From: Proales similis
Taxonomy: Eukaryota > Rotifera > Eurotatoria > Ploima > Proalidae
DNA: 64,000 bases
Direction: 5' to 3'
Assembly: GCA_019059635.1 (NCBI GenBank)
Contig: JAGVRJ010000002.1
Span: 3,410,001-3,474,000, forward strand
A program made the position numbers and the translations under genes. The first letter of the stretch is position 1, and every line of letters begins with the position of its first letter. Below are positions 37,429 to 52,130 of this stretch, one piece after another. Below the pieces are notes generated by a model. The model was not told the DNA's origin, searched no databases, and was given only the letters and a program-made list of their open reading frames with translations.

Positions 37429-40400
37429 ATGGAGCTGATCGAGGAGTTTATGAACGAATGGTCGCTCTATGAGAGCAAGGCTCTTAACCAGGATGATTTC
37501 AATAAGTTCTTTGAATTTATGACCAAGGCAAACGGATGGAAACTCATTTGCCACTTGCAAAAAACTCAAACTGAGGTCGATGATGTTTTACTAGACAGAA
37601 TCGCCAATCTTTTGCTGGCTTCTTCAGCTAAACTTTTAAAGTTTTCCACTCCCGATCAGAATGTTTTCGGTAAATTCACCCCTTTTAGTTTTGCTCGGAA
37701 CCTATCTGAAAATTTCCAAGTTAAAGACAATGAAAGCATGGAAGATCAAGAAAAAATTAGCACTCTTGATGTGTTGAATGCCTCGATTGAAATATTTCTC
37801 AAATGCAATGAATCAAATCGCATCTTGGACAAGCATTTCCTCCATCAACATAATCTTATAAGCTTAGTTGAACTTGGATTCGGAAGAAAAGAGTTGGCAA
37901 GCAAACCACTTAAAACAATGCTTGTCAATTTTCTTTACCGCATTTTCGAGGAAAATTTTGAACTTTTAAGTAGCGAGAAAAACCGGCTGTTATCATCTAC
38001 TGATATACACAATAGCTTTTTCTATTCCATTTTTGAGCTCTTTATTCAGCATGCATCCGCAGCAAATCAACAAGATGATGAATCATTGAATCAAATAGTC
38101 GACATTTGCTTTCTATACACTTTGTCGTTCGCAAGTTATGCGATAAAAACAAACAAAAGCCTGGAAACGTTTAGAAGTGCATTGACTCTCGTTAAAACCG
38201 TACTGAATCAGCTATTTGATAATATTCCACCACATTTTTGGCTCAATAGTGATTTTGAAGACCATTGGAACAGTTTGAGCGAGATTTGTACCGACTTGAA
38301 GCTATTCAAGGCTTCTTATGACCATAGTCAAAAGTGCTTGAGGTCTCGTCATAGCAACGCATCCTGCCGTGCTCAACTCAAAGATTCTGAATTAAAGCAC
38401 TCGGAAGTGATTGTGATCGAAGGTCTTTGTATTTTTTTAGAAGTCGCTCGCATATCTATACGTTTTCTCGCTCAACTTGATGCTCATCCTAACTCTTATA
38501 TGATCCAGAATCAGATTGGATCGATAGTTCGTCATCTTGGTATTTGTGACTGCTCCAATATTTCCGATATTGTTGAGATGCATCGTAATGAGAACCATTC
38601 TCTGATAGTCTTGCAAGCTATTCAAGAGCCCATATTCTATTTCCTTCTTGACTCTTCTTGTAAAAATATGGAAAGAGACAATAAGGGCGAGCCTGAAAAA
38701 AAATCAATATTTTTTCCCATGTTGGTGGACGAGTCACTTGCCGGTAAAAGAACTATTTCTCTCAGCTCACCTTTCTTTAAGAACTTGACTCAACTTGTCG
38801 AAAAAAACGATGAAAGTTCCCTTTTGTTGACGACTTACATTACATTTGCTCTTCGTGATCTACAAAAACAACAAATTAAAAGCGATTTCTCGGATACGAC
38901 AGCTCTCAAACTTAGGTGTTTTAGTCTTGAAATCTTTTATCTATTTGCTCGTCAAATACTTAATTACTCCAACAACGACGAAAAATTCCAATTCAACAAA
39001 TTGAAATTCATAAAATCTGTGGAGTACATATATGGCTTGGTGCGATTGATTCACACTGACATGGAAAAAAAGCGAGTCATGCATGTAAAAAAAGAGCAAC
39101 CGCAAGCCAATGCAGAAACTATTGAACTTTATACGAAGTTTACAAGTTACCTTAACGCCAACGCGTTCAGATTAGCTCGCCAAGTTAGCGATATAGTTGA
39201 CAAGTTAGAGTTCTCAAGAACATCAGTTATTGAGATGGCGTCAACTTTTCTCCTTTTTGACTTGGGACTGAACGAAATATGCATTCAAAAGCTCTCTAGT
39301 CTAATAATTGAACAAATTGAGACTGAGCAGTCAATTATTAGAATTCCGAGCAGTCTGGACACAATCAATTTGCTGTATTTCAAATGCCCACTGTTTTTCC
39401 AAGTCGTAAATAAAAACTGTGATTTCTTGGGTTTGCTTGAAAAAGTATTAAAAGAAGAACTGTCAAACCCAACTGAAAAAAATAAGAGCCTGTTCAAACA
39501 TCTTCTCTCTTTATATATTACAATTGCTTGGGTCGATCGAAAGGTAAGTATTCACATTAAGGCAGTGCTCTAGGCTTCGCTAACTTTAAATCGACAAGGC
39601 CGAACTTACCGAAATTTTATCATCTCTAAGGCACTCACTAAAGAGAGATCCTGCTTTGCTGTCTGTTTTTATGGAAGTGATGTGCATTAAAAGCACGGCA
39701 ACCTCTACAAGACGAGAGGACCAAGTCGACAAAGATTATGAGCTCAGAGAGACCCAAAGCTATGACGCCGATGTTGAGTTACCAGATTCACAACTCGAAA
39801 TACACGTAGATCAATTAAGGAGTTTCTATCGACATGATCTGATAGTTTTTCACAAGTTGTTTGAGATATGCATCCAATTTGTGAAAGAGACTCGTCAGCA
39901 ATGCTTGATTGCTTTTTCTCTTAAACGCTTTGACGCAACTTCTCTCAGGGATTTTGAGATAATTGAAAACTTTTTGAAGCGACTGCTTCATCTCATCGCC
40001 AGTTCTCAGCACAATGCGCGCTTGCTCGTTTTGAATGTAAAATTTAATTCGTTTCATGATTTTATTCTTTCTTAACCAGAATTTTAATCTGATACTGTAA
40101 GAATCAAGAAGAACTTTTCATGGAAATGATTGATCGCAGTCCGTTACGATATGGAAGCACCCAAGAGTCGGAACTACTTTCAAGAGAAGAGAGAGTTATT
40201 CAAATGTGTCTCGAAGTCTTACTTTGCATATCAAAAGCTGATATGTCTGAGAAACTGTTAGTTCGTCTGCTAGAATGGCTTGTACCTGATGCAAATAGGG
40301 ACGCAGATTCTTCCTCTTATCAATTATGGGTAAATAGATGCCTAATTAGCGTTCAAAAAATTAACTGTAAATAATGTTTTCTTAAGTTGCGGCTAGTTTC

Positions 40401-43400
40401 AAGTTTCTTACTTAAAGCAGCGGTCATCGAAGAACTTTTTCGTTCGACATTCTATATCCACTTTCCCTATGCGCCTCAAATTGAGCCGATAGATATTTTA
40501 CTTGGAAGAAGTACAAAGCTAGAAAAACTTCGTCTAAAGTTGAGCCTTGAGTCACGTTCATCATCACGCTCATCATCAACAAGCGATGATCGTCGATTAT
40601 CAAATCCCACTATTGAACTGGAAGGCAATCAGATGGTGCGCGAAACTCCGTTTAAGATAAGCGCCGTGAAAATTCCATTAGAGTCGTGCAACAATCATAT
40701 GGAGACCAAGTTCTCGTCTGAGCCAAATCTTAATCAGTTCTCTTTTTCTGTCACATTTCAGATCAGATACGACAGAACGCTTCTTAACTTTTACAAAAGC
40801 ACTTCTGTTGGCTCTGGCTGCGATAATCAAGCTTACTTGCATATTCTGAGTACCAACTTACAAGACGAACATTCAACAGCTGAGCTGTGGCTCAGCAGTA
40901 GTGGCTGCTTGTTATTTTTGCGCCGATTAGGCCCAACTGTTCTTATTACCTTCAACTTAGGAAATCTTAGTCCACAAGCGTGGCATTTGTTTTGCGTTCA
41001 TTTCGAAGAGACCAGAACTGGATCATCCCTTACCAATTTCGAGTGTAAAATCGCCTATTCTATTGATTTGGCAAATTTCATTTCGAAAGAATTCGATCTT
41101 TTCCATCAGCCGGTGGCAAATCTAAAACGAGCATCCAGTGAACCGGAAAATATTTTTCCATGCCGATTTCTCTATGTCGGCCACCAAGAAATCACAGTTC
41201 ACCAGCAAAAAATGTTCAGCTACGACATTGGTCAAATTATTCTTAATCGAGGTTTGTTTTTTCTCTCATCTGCTGGTTTCCAATTAAATAAACTATGGTG
41301 ACTTTAATTCAAAGGACTCTTGCTCAAACTTGAGCATATAATGCTCTTATCGCAACTTATGGACACAAGCATTTCCTCGATCGAAAAAATCCTTTCATAT
41401 GATTGGGCTTTTTTGAATAGATTACACAGCGTAAATTATCAAACGATCGAGCTGATCAAAAACAACGCAAACGAACTAAAAGAGGAAATAATGGTAATTC
41501 AGTTTTAGTCCAAGTTCTTTAACTCTTACCAACAAGATATCATCAAACTTTTTCTTTAAGATAACTCTGAGCGCAATCTATCACCCTCGAATTCCACATG
41601 TGGTCGCTCTTAGGGACGATGCATCTAAACCTGTTCAGTACCATGAGCTTTCGAGCTTTAACTGCAAACCATTACAGCAAGGATCATTTAGTAATCAACT
41701 ATCTAGAATTGGTGGACCCCGCCACTTGCTTTTTTTGCTGGCCAGAGTAAAAATTAGAAAAAGAGAAAGAACGATTGAATAATCATTGTATTTCTAGGTG
41801 GTCGAGTTCGAAAATCATCTATTTGAGCAAGGAGCATATTCTGAATTCGGCAAAAAAATGGAAAGTGATGCGAGTTCTCAGCTGGCAAGCCTGAACATTT
41901 TGGCCTCTCTTCTTGAACTCACCAACAAACATCCGAATTTAAGGCAAGAGTTCAAAGAAATAGACGGCTTCGGAATGCTTAAACGCATATTCATATCGAT
42001 TGCAAGCCTCAACAAGCAATCAAACCAAAAGAATTCCTATTTCGCAGTCATACAATCTCGCTTATTTAAACTGTTTGTGAATCATTCATTCAATCAAGAT
42101 GTTGTTCAGTTGCGTCAAATGCAGAATGGAATGCTTCAAATCGACATTGTGGTCGCATTGCATGGTGCCAGAAATGACCTTTCCGCACTCAAGTTTGTAA
42201 ATGCGATTTGCTTTTCTAAAGTTATTCTTGACTGGCAACTATGGCAGCCTTACAGAGCTGAAAGCAAAGACGATGGGCTTTTACCGACAATATTTCGCCT
42301 TGTGGCCTTTCTCATCGCTGATAAAAGAACTGAGCACGTGAACATTCTTATTCGACATCAAATCATTGAAAAACTTATCAATCTACTTCTTGATTCAGCA
42401 GAAAGCCAATATGTTTTAAATGCTGATACTTGCGAGCATTTTATTCAAGTTATTAATAGCCTTAATGTAAATCGGCTCAGCGCAACACTTTTAAAGAGGC
42501 TCTGCGTTCGTTTTTATGAGTACCTTCACATATTGCATCCAGAAACCAAAGACTACATTGTTTATTCGGCCAAAAATTTCTTCTTTAATCTTACTCTCAG
42601 TAAGTTGATTTTTTGTTAGCCTTAAACAGAAATTTGTTTTATGTTCGAGTAGATTTAGTGTCGGTTCCTTCGGCTAATTATCAAGAAATGAGCCCAAGTC
42701 GACTCCAATCTGATTCTTCAGCAGTGGAATTCGGCAAAACCGATTTGTTTTCTCGTGTTTCAGCAGTTTTGCTGGACGCCATGGTAGCAATGATAAACAT
42801 TTTAGGAGAGATTGACCTTAACGAAGTGCTAGCGACTATTCGGTTCGAATCACTCATAATGCTCACAATGGACGATTTTCAGCCAAAACGCTTGGCTGCA
42901 TTCCAGCTATTTACTCTCATCCTTGAACGTTCTTCCTCTGCCAAGTATTTCTTGACTTCATCAATTGTATCTGTGGCGTCAACAGCTAGTGTATTGGCCA
43001 ATGCAGCCACCAACCCAGTGAGCATGGCAGCTCAAGCTTCATTTTCCCGCTCAATCGACTCTCAAAGTTGGAACATAAATCGCGAATTTCTTATTTACGC
43101 GATGTGCAACCAACTTAATCAGTTTATCCTTAGTGACGAAGGATTTCTACTTAGAGTAATTCAAGCTTTAACAAATCAATATAATCAGCAATTTACTTCG
43201 ATTGAAGCCCTCAATCCAGAAGCACTACGTGCACTGGCGCCAACGATTAGTTCCAGGGCAAACTGCACCTATCTTCTTGTATCTCTTTTATTCGCATCCA
43301 GATACCGAAAAAGTTTAAACGCAAACTGTATTTTTTTGATGCGTCAGCTTGTTGAATTACAACTTGTCAAAGTAGACTTCCTTTTGGCGAAAGCTGGTCT

Positions 43401-46400
43401 CTTACAAGTAATTATCAACCTCCTCTATTTCTATAGCGAGCAAGAGCCATCACTCGATCAGTTGGACAAAATCATTCCTCTTATATGCTCTGTAATTCGG
43501 CTGCTGCTATCTATGCCGGAAGGATTGGATGTCGACTATTTCGTCTTCATCACTCACGCTTTGTTAACTGTTTGCTTTGACACTGCGAATGTGGGCTACT
43601 GGAAGCTGAATGAATGCATAAAAGCGGCTGTTTTGCGATTGGTTGAAAGTATTTACTTAGATGTAAGCGCTAGAAGTGAAATTTCTGAGCCTACGGCCAA
43701 ATCAGGCGAATTTTTAAAATTTTTCATGCCTTTGGTCACCAGCCGCAAGAGCATGGATGAAGCCAAAGATGATTATGTGTTTGGAAACGAGTTGCGATAT
43801 CAGCGCTTTCTCAGTTTTGTCGTAGATTTCGTCATGATCGCCAATGACAAAGTTGAAAGTGCTGAAGAACGCTCTAATTCAAAACTCGGAATCAAGACTA
43901 TGCAGCTTCTTGTGCTCCTTTTTGGAATAAGTCTTCAAAACAGTCATAAAAGCGCTTACGCCTCTTTGATACGCAACAATATCAGCTTTCTTAAGCAACA
44001 GGTTTGATCCTCATTTCTTCTCAAGTAAATGATTATGTTTAAATTAAGTTTGTTAAAGATGAGGCGCCTCTTCCTCTTTTTGATTCATCCCAGCCAACTT
44101 CTTGCGTCGAGAATTAGAGTGGCACAAATACTTGCTTATGATACAAATGTTGAACAGCTTTTAAAATTTTTAACTTCCGCTTCAGACCTCCAATCCAACT
44201 TTAACGTAAAATTGGCTATTTTCGTGGCTTCTTTAATGAGTTGCAAGCCCAAGACAAATCGAAATGAGCTTCAAGTCCTTACCATGCTTAATCAACAATT
44301 GATTAACGTTGGGTTCGACTACAAGTCAGAATTAAATTTTAAACCTATATTTGAATATTCACCGGACGAAAATGCGACTCAAGAATATCTTGAATACCAG
44401 GAAACAAACTACAGACTAACGTTAGATTTAAATCATCAAATCGACAAAGAAATTGATGTCGAAATAATTAACGTCTACAAAAAGGCCAGCGCGGCGTTTA
44501 AGAAATTTTTGCAGCAATATGAGCAGCTGGCTAGTGAGTTATGCTCGTTTAGCATCGAGCTCACCAACCAAGTGGTTTCACAGCATTCTAAGTGCCAGAG
44601 GTCTGAATTTAAGCGTCTGAAATCGCGTCGAATAGAGCAGTACGATTTGAGACATAAATGGCTAAGGCTCATTGAGAGCATGAGCCATGCTCATTGTCTG
44701 TATCACAATCCGAATGCTGAGCCAAGCTTTTCTATGCTTGATCAGACTGAAGGCCCACTGCGAGAGCGGCGAAGATTGAAAAAGTCTCATTTATTCATGT
44801 CTGAGCGGTTTTTCAAGCCAGAATATCGCACTCTATTGATCAGTGAGAAACACTCGAGCCAATTAAAGTATTTACTTTGCAATTATGACCATCATGAGGG
44901 TGGATTTGAGAATAGCTCAAATGGTGATCTTATCTTGTATCAGCTCAAGAACAACGAGTTGATTGAAGGAACTTTTCGCTGCAAAAATGTGATGCCGTAC
45001 TGTGAAATTCGTGGTGAATTGCTGTTGAGTGATTCGCGAATATACTTTTCAGCAGATGATGAGCGAAGTCTTTATCCGTACAAGGTCTAAATTTCTCCTT
45101 TACTCTTTAAGTCTGATTTTTTTTTTTACCTCTTGTCTCTAGACCATGGAAACAGTCACTTATAGTTGGGCTTTTCAAGACATTCGTGAAGTACATGAGC
45201 GTCGTTACATGCTCAAAGATGTCGGAATTGAGCTATTTCTCTCATTCGGCCAAACCATTCTCATCAGTTTTGACGATGCAAAGGTTGGCATTTTCCGACT
45301 ACATTCATGTTAACTAGACTTTTCTAAACTTAATTAGGAAAGGAATGCAGTATTGAAGGCTATCCGTCTCAAGAACCCATCAGCTAGCAGCCACACTGAG
45401 CAAAGACTAGAAGAAGTTACTTCACTTTGGAAAGATGGAAAAATGAGCAATTTTGAATACCTGATGCAGCTTAATAAACACTCAGGCCGAACTTTTAATG
45501 ATCTCATGCAGTATCCTGTATTCCCACACGTACTCTCAAACTATATATCGGACCGAATCGACCTTAGAGAAAAAGAAAATTATCGGTAAGAAATTGAATC
45601 AACTGTAGAGATTGGATTCTGAAATAATGATTCGCTTAAAATTAAGTGACTTTTCAAAACCGATTGCTATTCAACGAAAAGACAGGGAAGAAAAATTTCT
45701 TCAAAACTACAAGATGCTCGAAGAGTCAGGCAGTGAGCCTTATCACTTTGCCTCGTTATATTCAAACAGCGGCACAGTATTGCATTATTTGGTTCGACTT
45801 CCTCCCTTTACTAAAATGTTCTTAGAGTACCAAGGTAAGTTTCGGATTCTTTAATTGTTGATGGAGTCCTGAGGCTCAAGATCGATCATTAAAGACAATA
45901 ACTTTGATGTTCCTGACCGAACATTTCACTCCGTAAACACAAGTTGGTTGCTCTCGAGCAGCGATTCAACCACAGACTACAAAGAACTCATTCCTGAATT
46001 TTATTTCCTTCACGAATTCTTGACAAATCGGCAAGGTTTTGAGTTTGGTAAACGGCAGAGCGGTGAAAACATTGATAACGTTGAGTTACCGGCATGGAGC
46101 AAGAATGAACCACGTTTATTCATGAATGTTATGCGACAAGCTCTAGAAAGTGTTTGGGTTACAATGCAGATTAACAATTGGATTGATCTCGTTTTTGGCT
46201 ACAAACAAGAAGGACGGGCAGCAATCGAAGCCATCAATTGCTATCACCCAGCTTGCTATGTAAGAAGTGCACAATAATTTAAATTCAGTTTCTATCTACT
46301 GTTTTCTAGTTTGGATATCCCGTTGAGCAAATTTCTGACACTATCGAGAGAAAAGCGATAGAAACTATGATTAAAACTTGGGGTCAGACACCGAAGCAAC

Positions 46401-47755
46401 TATTTGCGAGTCAACACCCAAGTTGTCATTATATTGAGCCGCACTATGCGGCGGATAGATTAGTTGAACAGCTCGATACTTCATCCATCCACAGGATAGC
46501 CAAGGGCTTACGCTGGGGTGCATATGTTGGCTCTCTGGAACAAATGGATGATCCTGTTTGTGTTTGGAGGGAAACCTGCAAACGAAACATCGTGTCATTG
46601 ACACCTTTTAACCAAACTCAAGTTCTGGGCCTCAGCCAACATAAATGCTGCGTATTGGATATGAAAGCATCAAGTCGTTCATCTGACTCGAATACACCTT
46701 TAGTTGTTGAGTGGGACTCTTATGATGACTGTCTTCAGATCAGAAACGAACCCAACAAAGTGGCTATTCCTTTTTTGCCCATTCGTTCAAATGAAATGGT
46801 AACTACATTTTGTTCGATCGCTAGTCCGAATAAGTCTAGAATGATAATTTTTAAATTAGAGTGTAATTTGTTGCCGATGCATTGGTCGTGAATATCTTGT
46901 ACTTGGTCTCCGCTCTGGACTTTTGAGTGTTTTTAAACTCAAGAGTGAACGCTCTCAAATTGTAAGAGTTCACTGTTGTCTTCATCAATTAATTCAAATA
47001 ATTTATTTAAATTAGGTTGGCGCTTCCTTTGCAGGCTACTTATTTGGACATCGTGAGCCCATAACAGATATTTACGTTTGCCTAAGCTTCAGCACCATGG
47101 CCACAGCAAGTCAAGACGGTCTCATTGTAATCTGGGATACAAATAAGTAAGCTAATGCCAAGTTAATATTATGTTTGCTTTTCATGACTTCTAATTTCAA
47201 AGGCTTTGTTTTGTCAATTCAATTACTATTTCGAACCAGCTGATCAATAAGGTTTGCATTAGTGAAGCAACCAATGAAATAGCCTTCTTAGGAAATACCC
47301 CAAATCGATTGTATCTGTATACCGGTAACGGAGACCCAGTTGCCGAACGGGAGGAACTCTCTGATAGAAGCGGCCAAAATCTTCAAATGCGCTCAATATG
47401 CTTCTCTAATCAGCGTGAAGGGCAAAATGTTAATGTCATAGCAGTTGGACTCTCTAATGGTTCAATACATCTATTGAGCACGTGGGACTTGACTAGTCTC
47501 AGAGAAATTTGTGTGCAGGCTGAGAGTGTTCCAGTAGGAAGCATCATAAGTCTTTGCTTTACAAACGATGGTCAACGGTTGGTATTGGCCGATACTTATT
47601 CACGTGTCTACATATTAGAGGCGTCAAATTCAGCCGCCTCCCAAGCAAAGCGAAATAACGTTCAAATAATCAGTTCGAGCATACCAACTAAGAGTCTTTT
47701 CAGCACTTCATCAAACGTATCGGTATATGCGCCCAATCTGACTTTATTCGCTTAA
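37429..47755 (+). CDS. LYST: Lysosomal-trafficking regulator (LYST/mauve), BEACH protein
   Basis: About 17 exons encode roughly 3,100 residues. The first ATG is at 37429, since the frame's earlier codons lack ATG. The N-terminal 2,000 residues form Leu-rich alpha-helical/armadillo-like repeats with a concanavalin-like region ([17 protein letters not shown]) in the exon at about 40,390-41,250. [15 protein letters not shown] begins the linker to the PH-like domain ([17 protein letters not shown]). The BEACH domain spans about 45,400-46,600: [60 protein letters not shown], then [17 protein letters not shown]40 repeats follow ([49 protein letters not shown]), and the end [20 protein letters not shown] matches LYST best. 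LYST controls lysosome and lysosome-related organelle size, and its loss causes Chediak-Higashi-type phenotypes in mammals. Introns are 50-70 nt. Confidence 0.93.
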
Positions 47756-48205
47756 ATCAGTGGTTTTGATTTTTTTGAACCGAATTATCATTAAATAAAA
47801 TTCTATCCGGTCCGTCCAGGTTTCAGATTTTAAGCAAAGATTGTTGAAGAATGAGTTAATTCTTCATCAGATATTTATGACTTTCGCTCTTGTCTTTTTG
47901 AGGACGATTTTAAATGTTAGAGTAACTTTATAAGCTAAATACCAATATCTGAGGTTTTGTAAAATTATTAATGACTATTACAAATAGGGCTGGAAAAAAT
48001 CACAGGTAAGACAAAGATCGTGAATGTCCACTTGGATTCTTGAGCTAAGCACTGATCCATGACCATAATCAAGAGGGCTACTTGTCTGATCGTAATTATG
48101 CTTCATAATACACATTAATACAAAGTCAGAGTTATAAAATCAAATTCCGATTTTTCAATTGACGGCAATTATAAAAAATCAATCTTTAAAGAGAATTGAA
48201 TCAAA
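47756..48205. other. Intergenic region between LYST and CRK
   Basis: AATAAA at about 47,793 fits the LYST 3' end. The remaining 400 bp are AT-rich and without recognised features; they must contain the CRK promoter. Confidence 0.5.
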
Positions 48206-49297
48206 ATGAGCTCAACTCATAGCGAGCCTGGTTCAACTTTTGATACTGGATTCGAACCTTCGGACGAAGTTAGGTTAGTCACAGAGAGCAGTCATGAAAT
48301 GATGGTTTCTCTTTTCTAAGCGTAACTTCTCGAAGCTATTATTATGGAAACTTGTCTCGAGACCAAGTTAAAGAAATTTTAGACGAAGCAGCAACTGGTA
48401 CTTTTCTAATTCGTGACAGCCTCAAAGACGGTGGTCAAAAAGTATTGTGTGTCAAGTAAGATTTTTTAGTACAGTCACGAAAAGCAGACACTGAGGATTT
48501 ATATACAGAGAAGGTCCAAAATGTATCAACAGTTACAAAATAGTTTGCAAGCGCTTATCAGACGCTGAGACGAAATTTTATATATATGGAAGAGAAGATT
48601 ACGAGTTTCCAAGTATAATCGATATACTTAAGTTTTACTCGACGCATTATTTGAATCAGAGTCCCCTTGTGAAACCTGTAAGTCAACGTAAAATCTATAG
48701 ATGGTTTAGGGTTTAGTATGCTGTAAGCAACCTTAAATAGGCGTTTTACCACAAAAAAGTTCAAGCAGTTTACGATTTCTTGGAAAGTGATGATCCCGAC
48801 GAAGATCTGTATTTTCGAAAGGGCGATGTTCTGACAGTAATAGAATACACACAAGGAGAAGAGTGGTGGCGAGCTCGTGACTTAGCCGGTCAAATAGGTT
48901 TGGTGCCTGTACCGCTTATAAGGCGTCTTAAACCAAATGAGTGGCCCATAAAATCAGCACCGTTGCCTTCAGATGCTCAAGAGCAGATAGAACTTATCAA
49001 AATAGACTACGAGGGAGATAACGCTGCTTATGGAGAGGTAAGCCAAAACTCATTTGTCCATAAGTTCTTTTACTAATTCGTTTATTCAAGCTTCCTATTA
49101 AAAAAGGCCCTATCAATGCAAAAGCGATTGAAGATTACACGCCCTCTCCTTACGAGCATTCTAATCTGGCTTTGAAAAAAGGGCAGTTGTTACGCGTTTT
49201 AGATATGAAATCAGATGGCAAATGGTTTGGGGAGCTTTTGTCAGACGGGAAACGCGGACTCTTTCCGTTTAATCGAGTCGAACTACTAACAGAATAG
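48206..49297 (+). CDS. CRK: CRK adaptor protein (SH2-SH3-SH3)
   Basis: Five exons encode about 290 residues starting MSSTHSEPGSTFDTGFEPSD. The SH2 domain begins SYYYGNLSRDQVKEIL and contains the phosphotyrosine-binding GTFLIRDS (FLIR for the usual FLVR), then INSYKIVC and IDILKFYSTHYLN. The first SH3 has AVYDFLESDDPDEDLYFRKG, GEEWWRARD and the family-typical LVPVPLIRRL, close to the IPVPYV end of the CRK N-terminal SH3. The second SH3 (AIEDYTPSPYEHSNLALKKG, DGKWFGELL, GLFPFNRVELL) is the C-terminal SH3. The protein links tyrosine-phosphorylated scaffolds (p130Cas, paxillin) to C3G and DOCK180 and so to Rap and Rac, in adhesion, migration and phagocytosis. The linker has no obvious Tyr-x-x-Pro site like the Y221 autoinhibitory motif, but this needs the exact splice product. 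Confidence 0.95.
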
Positions 49298-49809
49298 TAA
49301 AGGTGTTTGAAAATCTGCCTTTTTATTGTTTCTTTTGCTTCTGAGATTTTCTTAATACATTTCTTAATAAATTCTTAATAAATTACTCGATTTTAAATTT
49401 TTCATAAATGATATCCATTCTTCGCTCATAAAGCCACATTGAACAAGATTTTTCTAAGATGGTTTGTATAGGTTAACTTTAATTTATTACTCAGCTTTTT
49501 GTTTGTACAGTTCATAGCGTTTGAATTCTTATACATTTGCAATTTATTTAGGGACAATAGAAAAGTACCAAAAAGCAGACAGAAGCGAATCACTCTAGTA
49601 AAATTATTCATCATTTATTCTGCGGCGCAGGACTTAAGGCCGAGCATGCATTTCTAGTAAATTCAGAGCATCAATCGATTTACAGTCGCATAATCGAGTG
49701 CTTGTCGAATGGGCATAAGTCATTTTTTCTTAATATCAATTTTCAAACAACCCAAATAGTCGTTGGCTACAAATTTTGCCTTTGGTAATATTTAGATCTG
49801 CAATTTAAA
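49298..49809. other. Intergenic region between CRK and GLUT
   Basis: AATAAA occurs at about 49,363 and 49,376, downstream of CRK. The rest is AT-rich; a 62-codon minus-strand frame here looks like chance. The GLUT promoter should lie near the right end. Confidence 0.5.
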
Positions 49810-52130
49810 ATGACAGAGGCGATTCGTTCAACGACGGAGTCTCTGATAATCGAACAACCCAGCGGGAGAAAAAAGGTGAGTAATAGATGCGTCCGCTAGA
49901 AAGATGGGCTTCTCTCTATCCGTCGACCTCTTTGTTGTTGTTTTTTGTGAGTCACAAAGAAATGCAAGCCAGATGAGTTGGGTTGATTTAAAAGAAAAAA
50001 ACAACGCTTGAACTTAATCAAGATCCAGAGAATAAACGGGTTCTCACTCTAATATGTGCTCGCTTTTGACATTTATGACTGAGATAAGATGAAACCATAG
50101 AACACAGAAGGCCAATCTTTATTTGCGCTTCTAAACGCTTTTCTAATGCATGAACAAATAAAGATAGGAGTTTATTTCACAAAAACAAAGCGCTTGGCGT
50201 TTATTAAATCAAGCTGTCTTAACAAAATCAACTCGACCAAATGACTAACTTGTTTCACCGACTCGAGTCGCTTGTATGCAATACAATGTTAGAAAGCCAT
50301 TCCTCATTGTCTTTTAATATTTCCACTTTCAGTACGTGACCAAAAAGCTTGTTTTCTGCTTGTCCTCAGCAGTTATTGGTTCAGCGTTTCAATTTGGCTA
50401 TAACACCGGAGTTATTAATGCTCCTGCAGATGTAATCATCCTTTATCGTTAAGTTGCATTTCCTCTTGGTTAACAGCATTATCTTTAAGGTTATCAGGCA
50501 ATTCATCAATGAATCACACTTTGAACGCCACAATGTAAGACTAAGCGAGAGCACAATTGAGACCCTATGGGCTTTTACGGTCACCCTCTTTGCAATTGGA
50601 GGAGGTATCGGCGGTCTTGGCAATGGCTTCTTGGCCGACTACTTTGGACGGTAAGTTAACCTTATTTCCATTACAAAATTCTAATGCCTTCATTTTCGAA
50701 CAGTAAAAAGTCACTATTACTAAATAACATATTCGGAATTGTGGCTGGCCTGCTAATGGGCTTCTCAAAAATCTGCAATTCATATGAGATGATCATGGCT
50801 GGTCGATTCTTTATAGGTCTTAATGCCGGTAAGAAAAAGCACTATGCTACTCGTTTCAAAATTTTGACATAGACATTTATTGAAAAGGTATTAACTCTGG
50901 CTTGTGTCCTCTTTACATCAATGAGATTTCTCCTGTTGAAATTAGAGGCGCTGCCGGCGTATTATTTCAGCTCGGCGTAACTTCAACAATATTTTTATCA
51001 CAAATTCTCGGTTTACCAGAAATATTCGGCAACGTTCAACTTTGGCCTTTACTTTTGGGTAAGCATAGAACTTTAACTTAATAACCGTTCAAGAAATGAT
51101 TATTTGTATGATCAGGATTGACGTCTTTGTTCTCTGTGTTCCAAGTTTTAACATTGCCTTTCTGTGTTGAATCACCAAGATTCTTGCTTCTTAAGCTTGA
51201 CCGCGCGGACGAAGCTAAAAAAGTTCTACAACTCATACGTGGAAATACTAATGTTAAAAAGGAGATAGACGATATGCTTAGTGAGGCTGAAATCGAACGA
51301 AATCTTCCCAAGTTCAACGTACTTCAGCTTTTTACAAGCAGATCTCTTTTGCTTCCGACTTTGATTAGTATCGTCATGCACCTTTCCCAACAGTTGTCTG
51401 GCATCAATGCTGTAGGAGTTTGATACTGATACATTTTTGTTTTCTCATTTTAACTTTTTAACCGATAGGCATTCTACTACTCAAGTGACATATTGAAAAA
51501 CTCTGGGATTCAAAATAGCCAATATGCCACGCCATTTATCGGCCTCATCATGGTTATAATGACTTTTGTGTCGATTCCTCTTATGGAAAAATCCGGAAGA
51601 CGCTTTTTGCATTTGCTCGGGCTCGCCGGAATGTTCGTATTTAGCATTCTGATGACCATCGCTTTTGTCTTACAGAACAGATTTGAGTGGCTCAAATACC
51701 TGAGTCTAGTTTCTATGATGCTTTTCATTGTATTCTTTGCAATTGGTCCAGGCTCAATTCCATGGTTGATCGTAGCTGAACTATTCTCACAAGGACCTCG
51801 CTCAGCCGCCATTAGCTTGGCTGTTCTTATTAACTGGACTGCTAATGGTGCAATTGGCCAAGGATTTCCTCCTCTCTTCAAGGTTGGAACATTTACGGAA
51901 AAGAATTTACCATTTACTAACCAGATAAATTTTAGAATGTAACTCGAGAATGGACCTTCATGCTATTCGCGGTACTTTTAGCCCTCTTTTGGCTTTTCAT
52001 ATTTGCTTTTTTGCCCGAAACCAAGAACAAGAAGATTGAAGAAGTTGTCAGCTACTTTCAGGACAAGAACAATATTTTTGCTTTTAAATCGCAATCTAAA
52101 CGATCAGGGCCCACAGACGCAGCTGAATAA
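49810..52130 (+). CDS. SLC2A: Facilitative glucose transporter (SLC2/GLUT, class I-like)
   Basis: The first small exon ([20 protein letters not shown]) is separated by a 450-nt intron from the next exon ([20 protein letters not shown], then TGVINAP). Further exons carry [26 protein letters not shown] (loop 2), [36 protein letters not shown], then [11 protein letters not shown] with the QLS motif in TM7 that marks glucose-selective class I GLUTs, [31 protein letters not shown] in TM10, and [11 protein letters not shown]. About 470 residues with 12 TM segments are expected. It mediates passive hexose uptake across the plasma membrane. The first intron is unusually long for this window. The C-terminal tail is Ser/Lys-rich and shows no clear PDZ ligand. 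Confidence 0.95.
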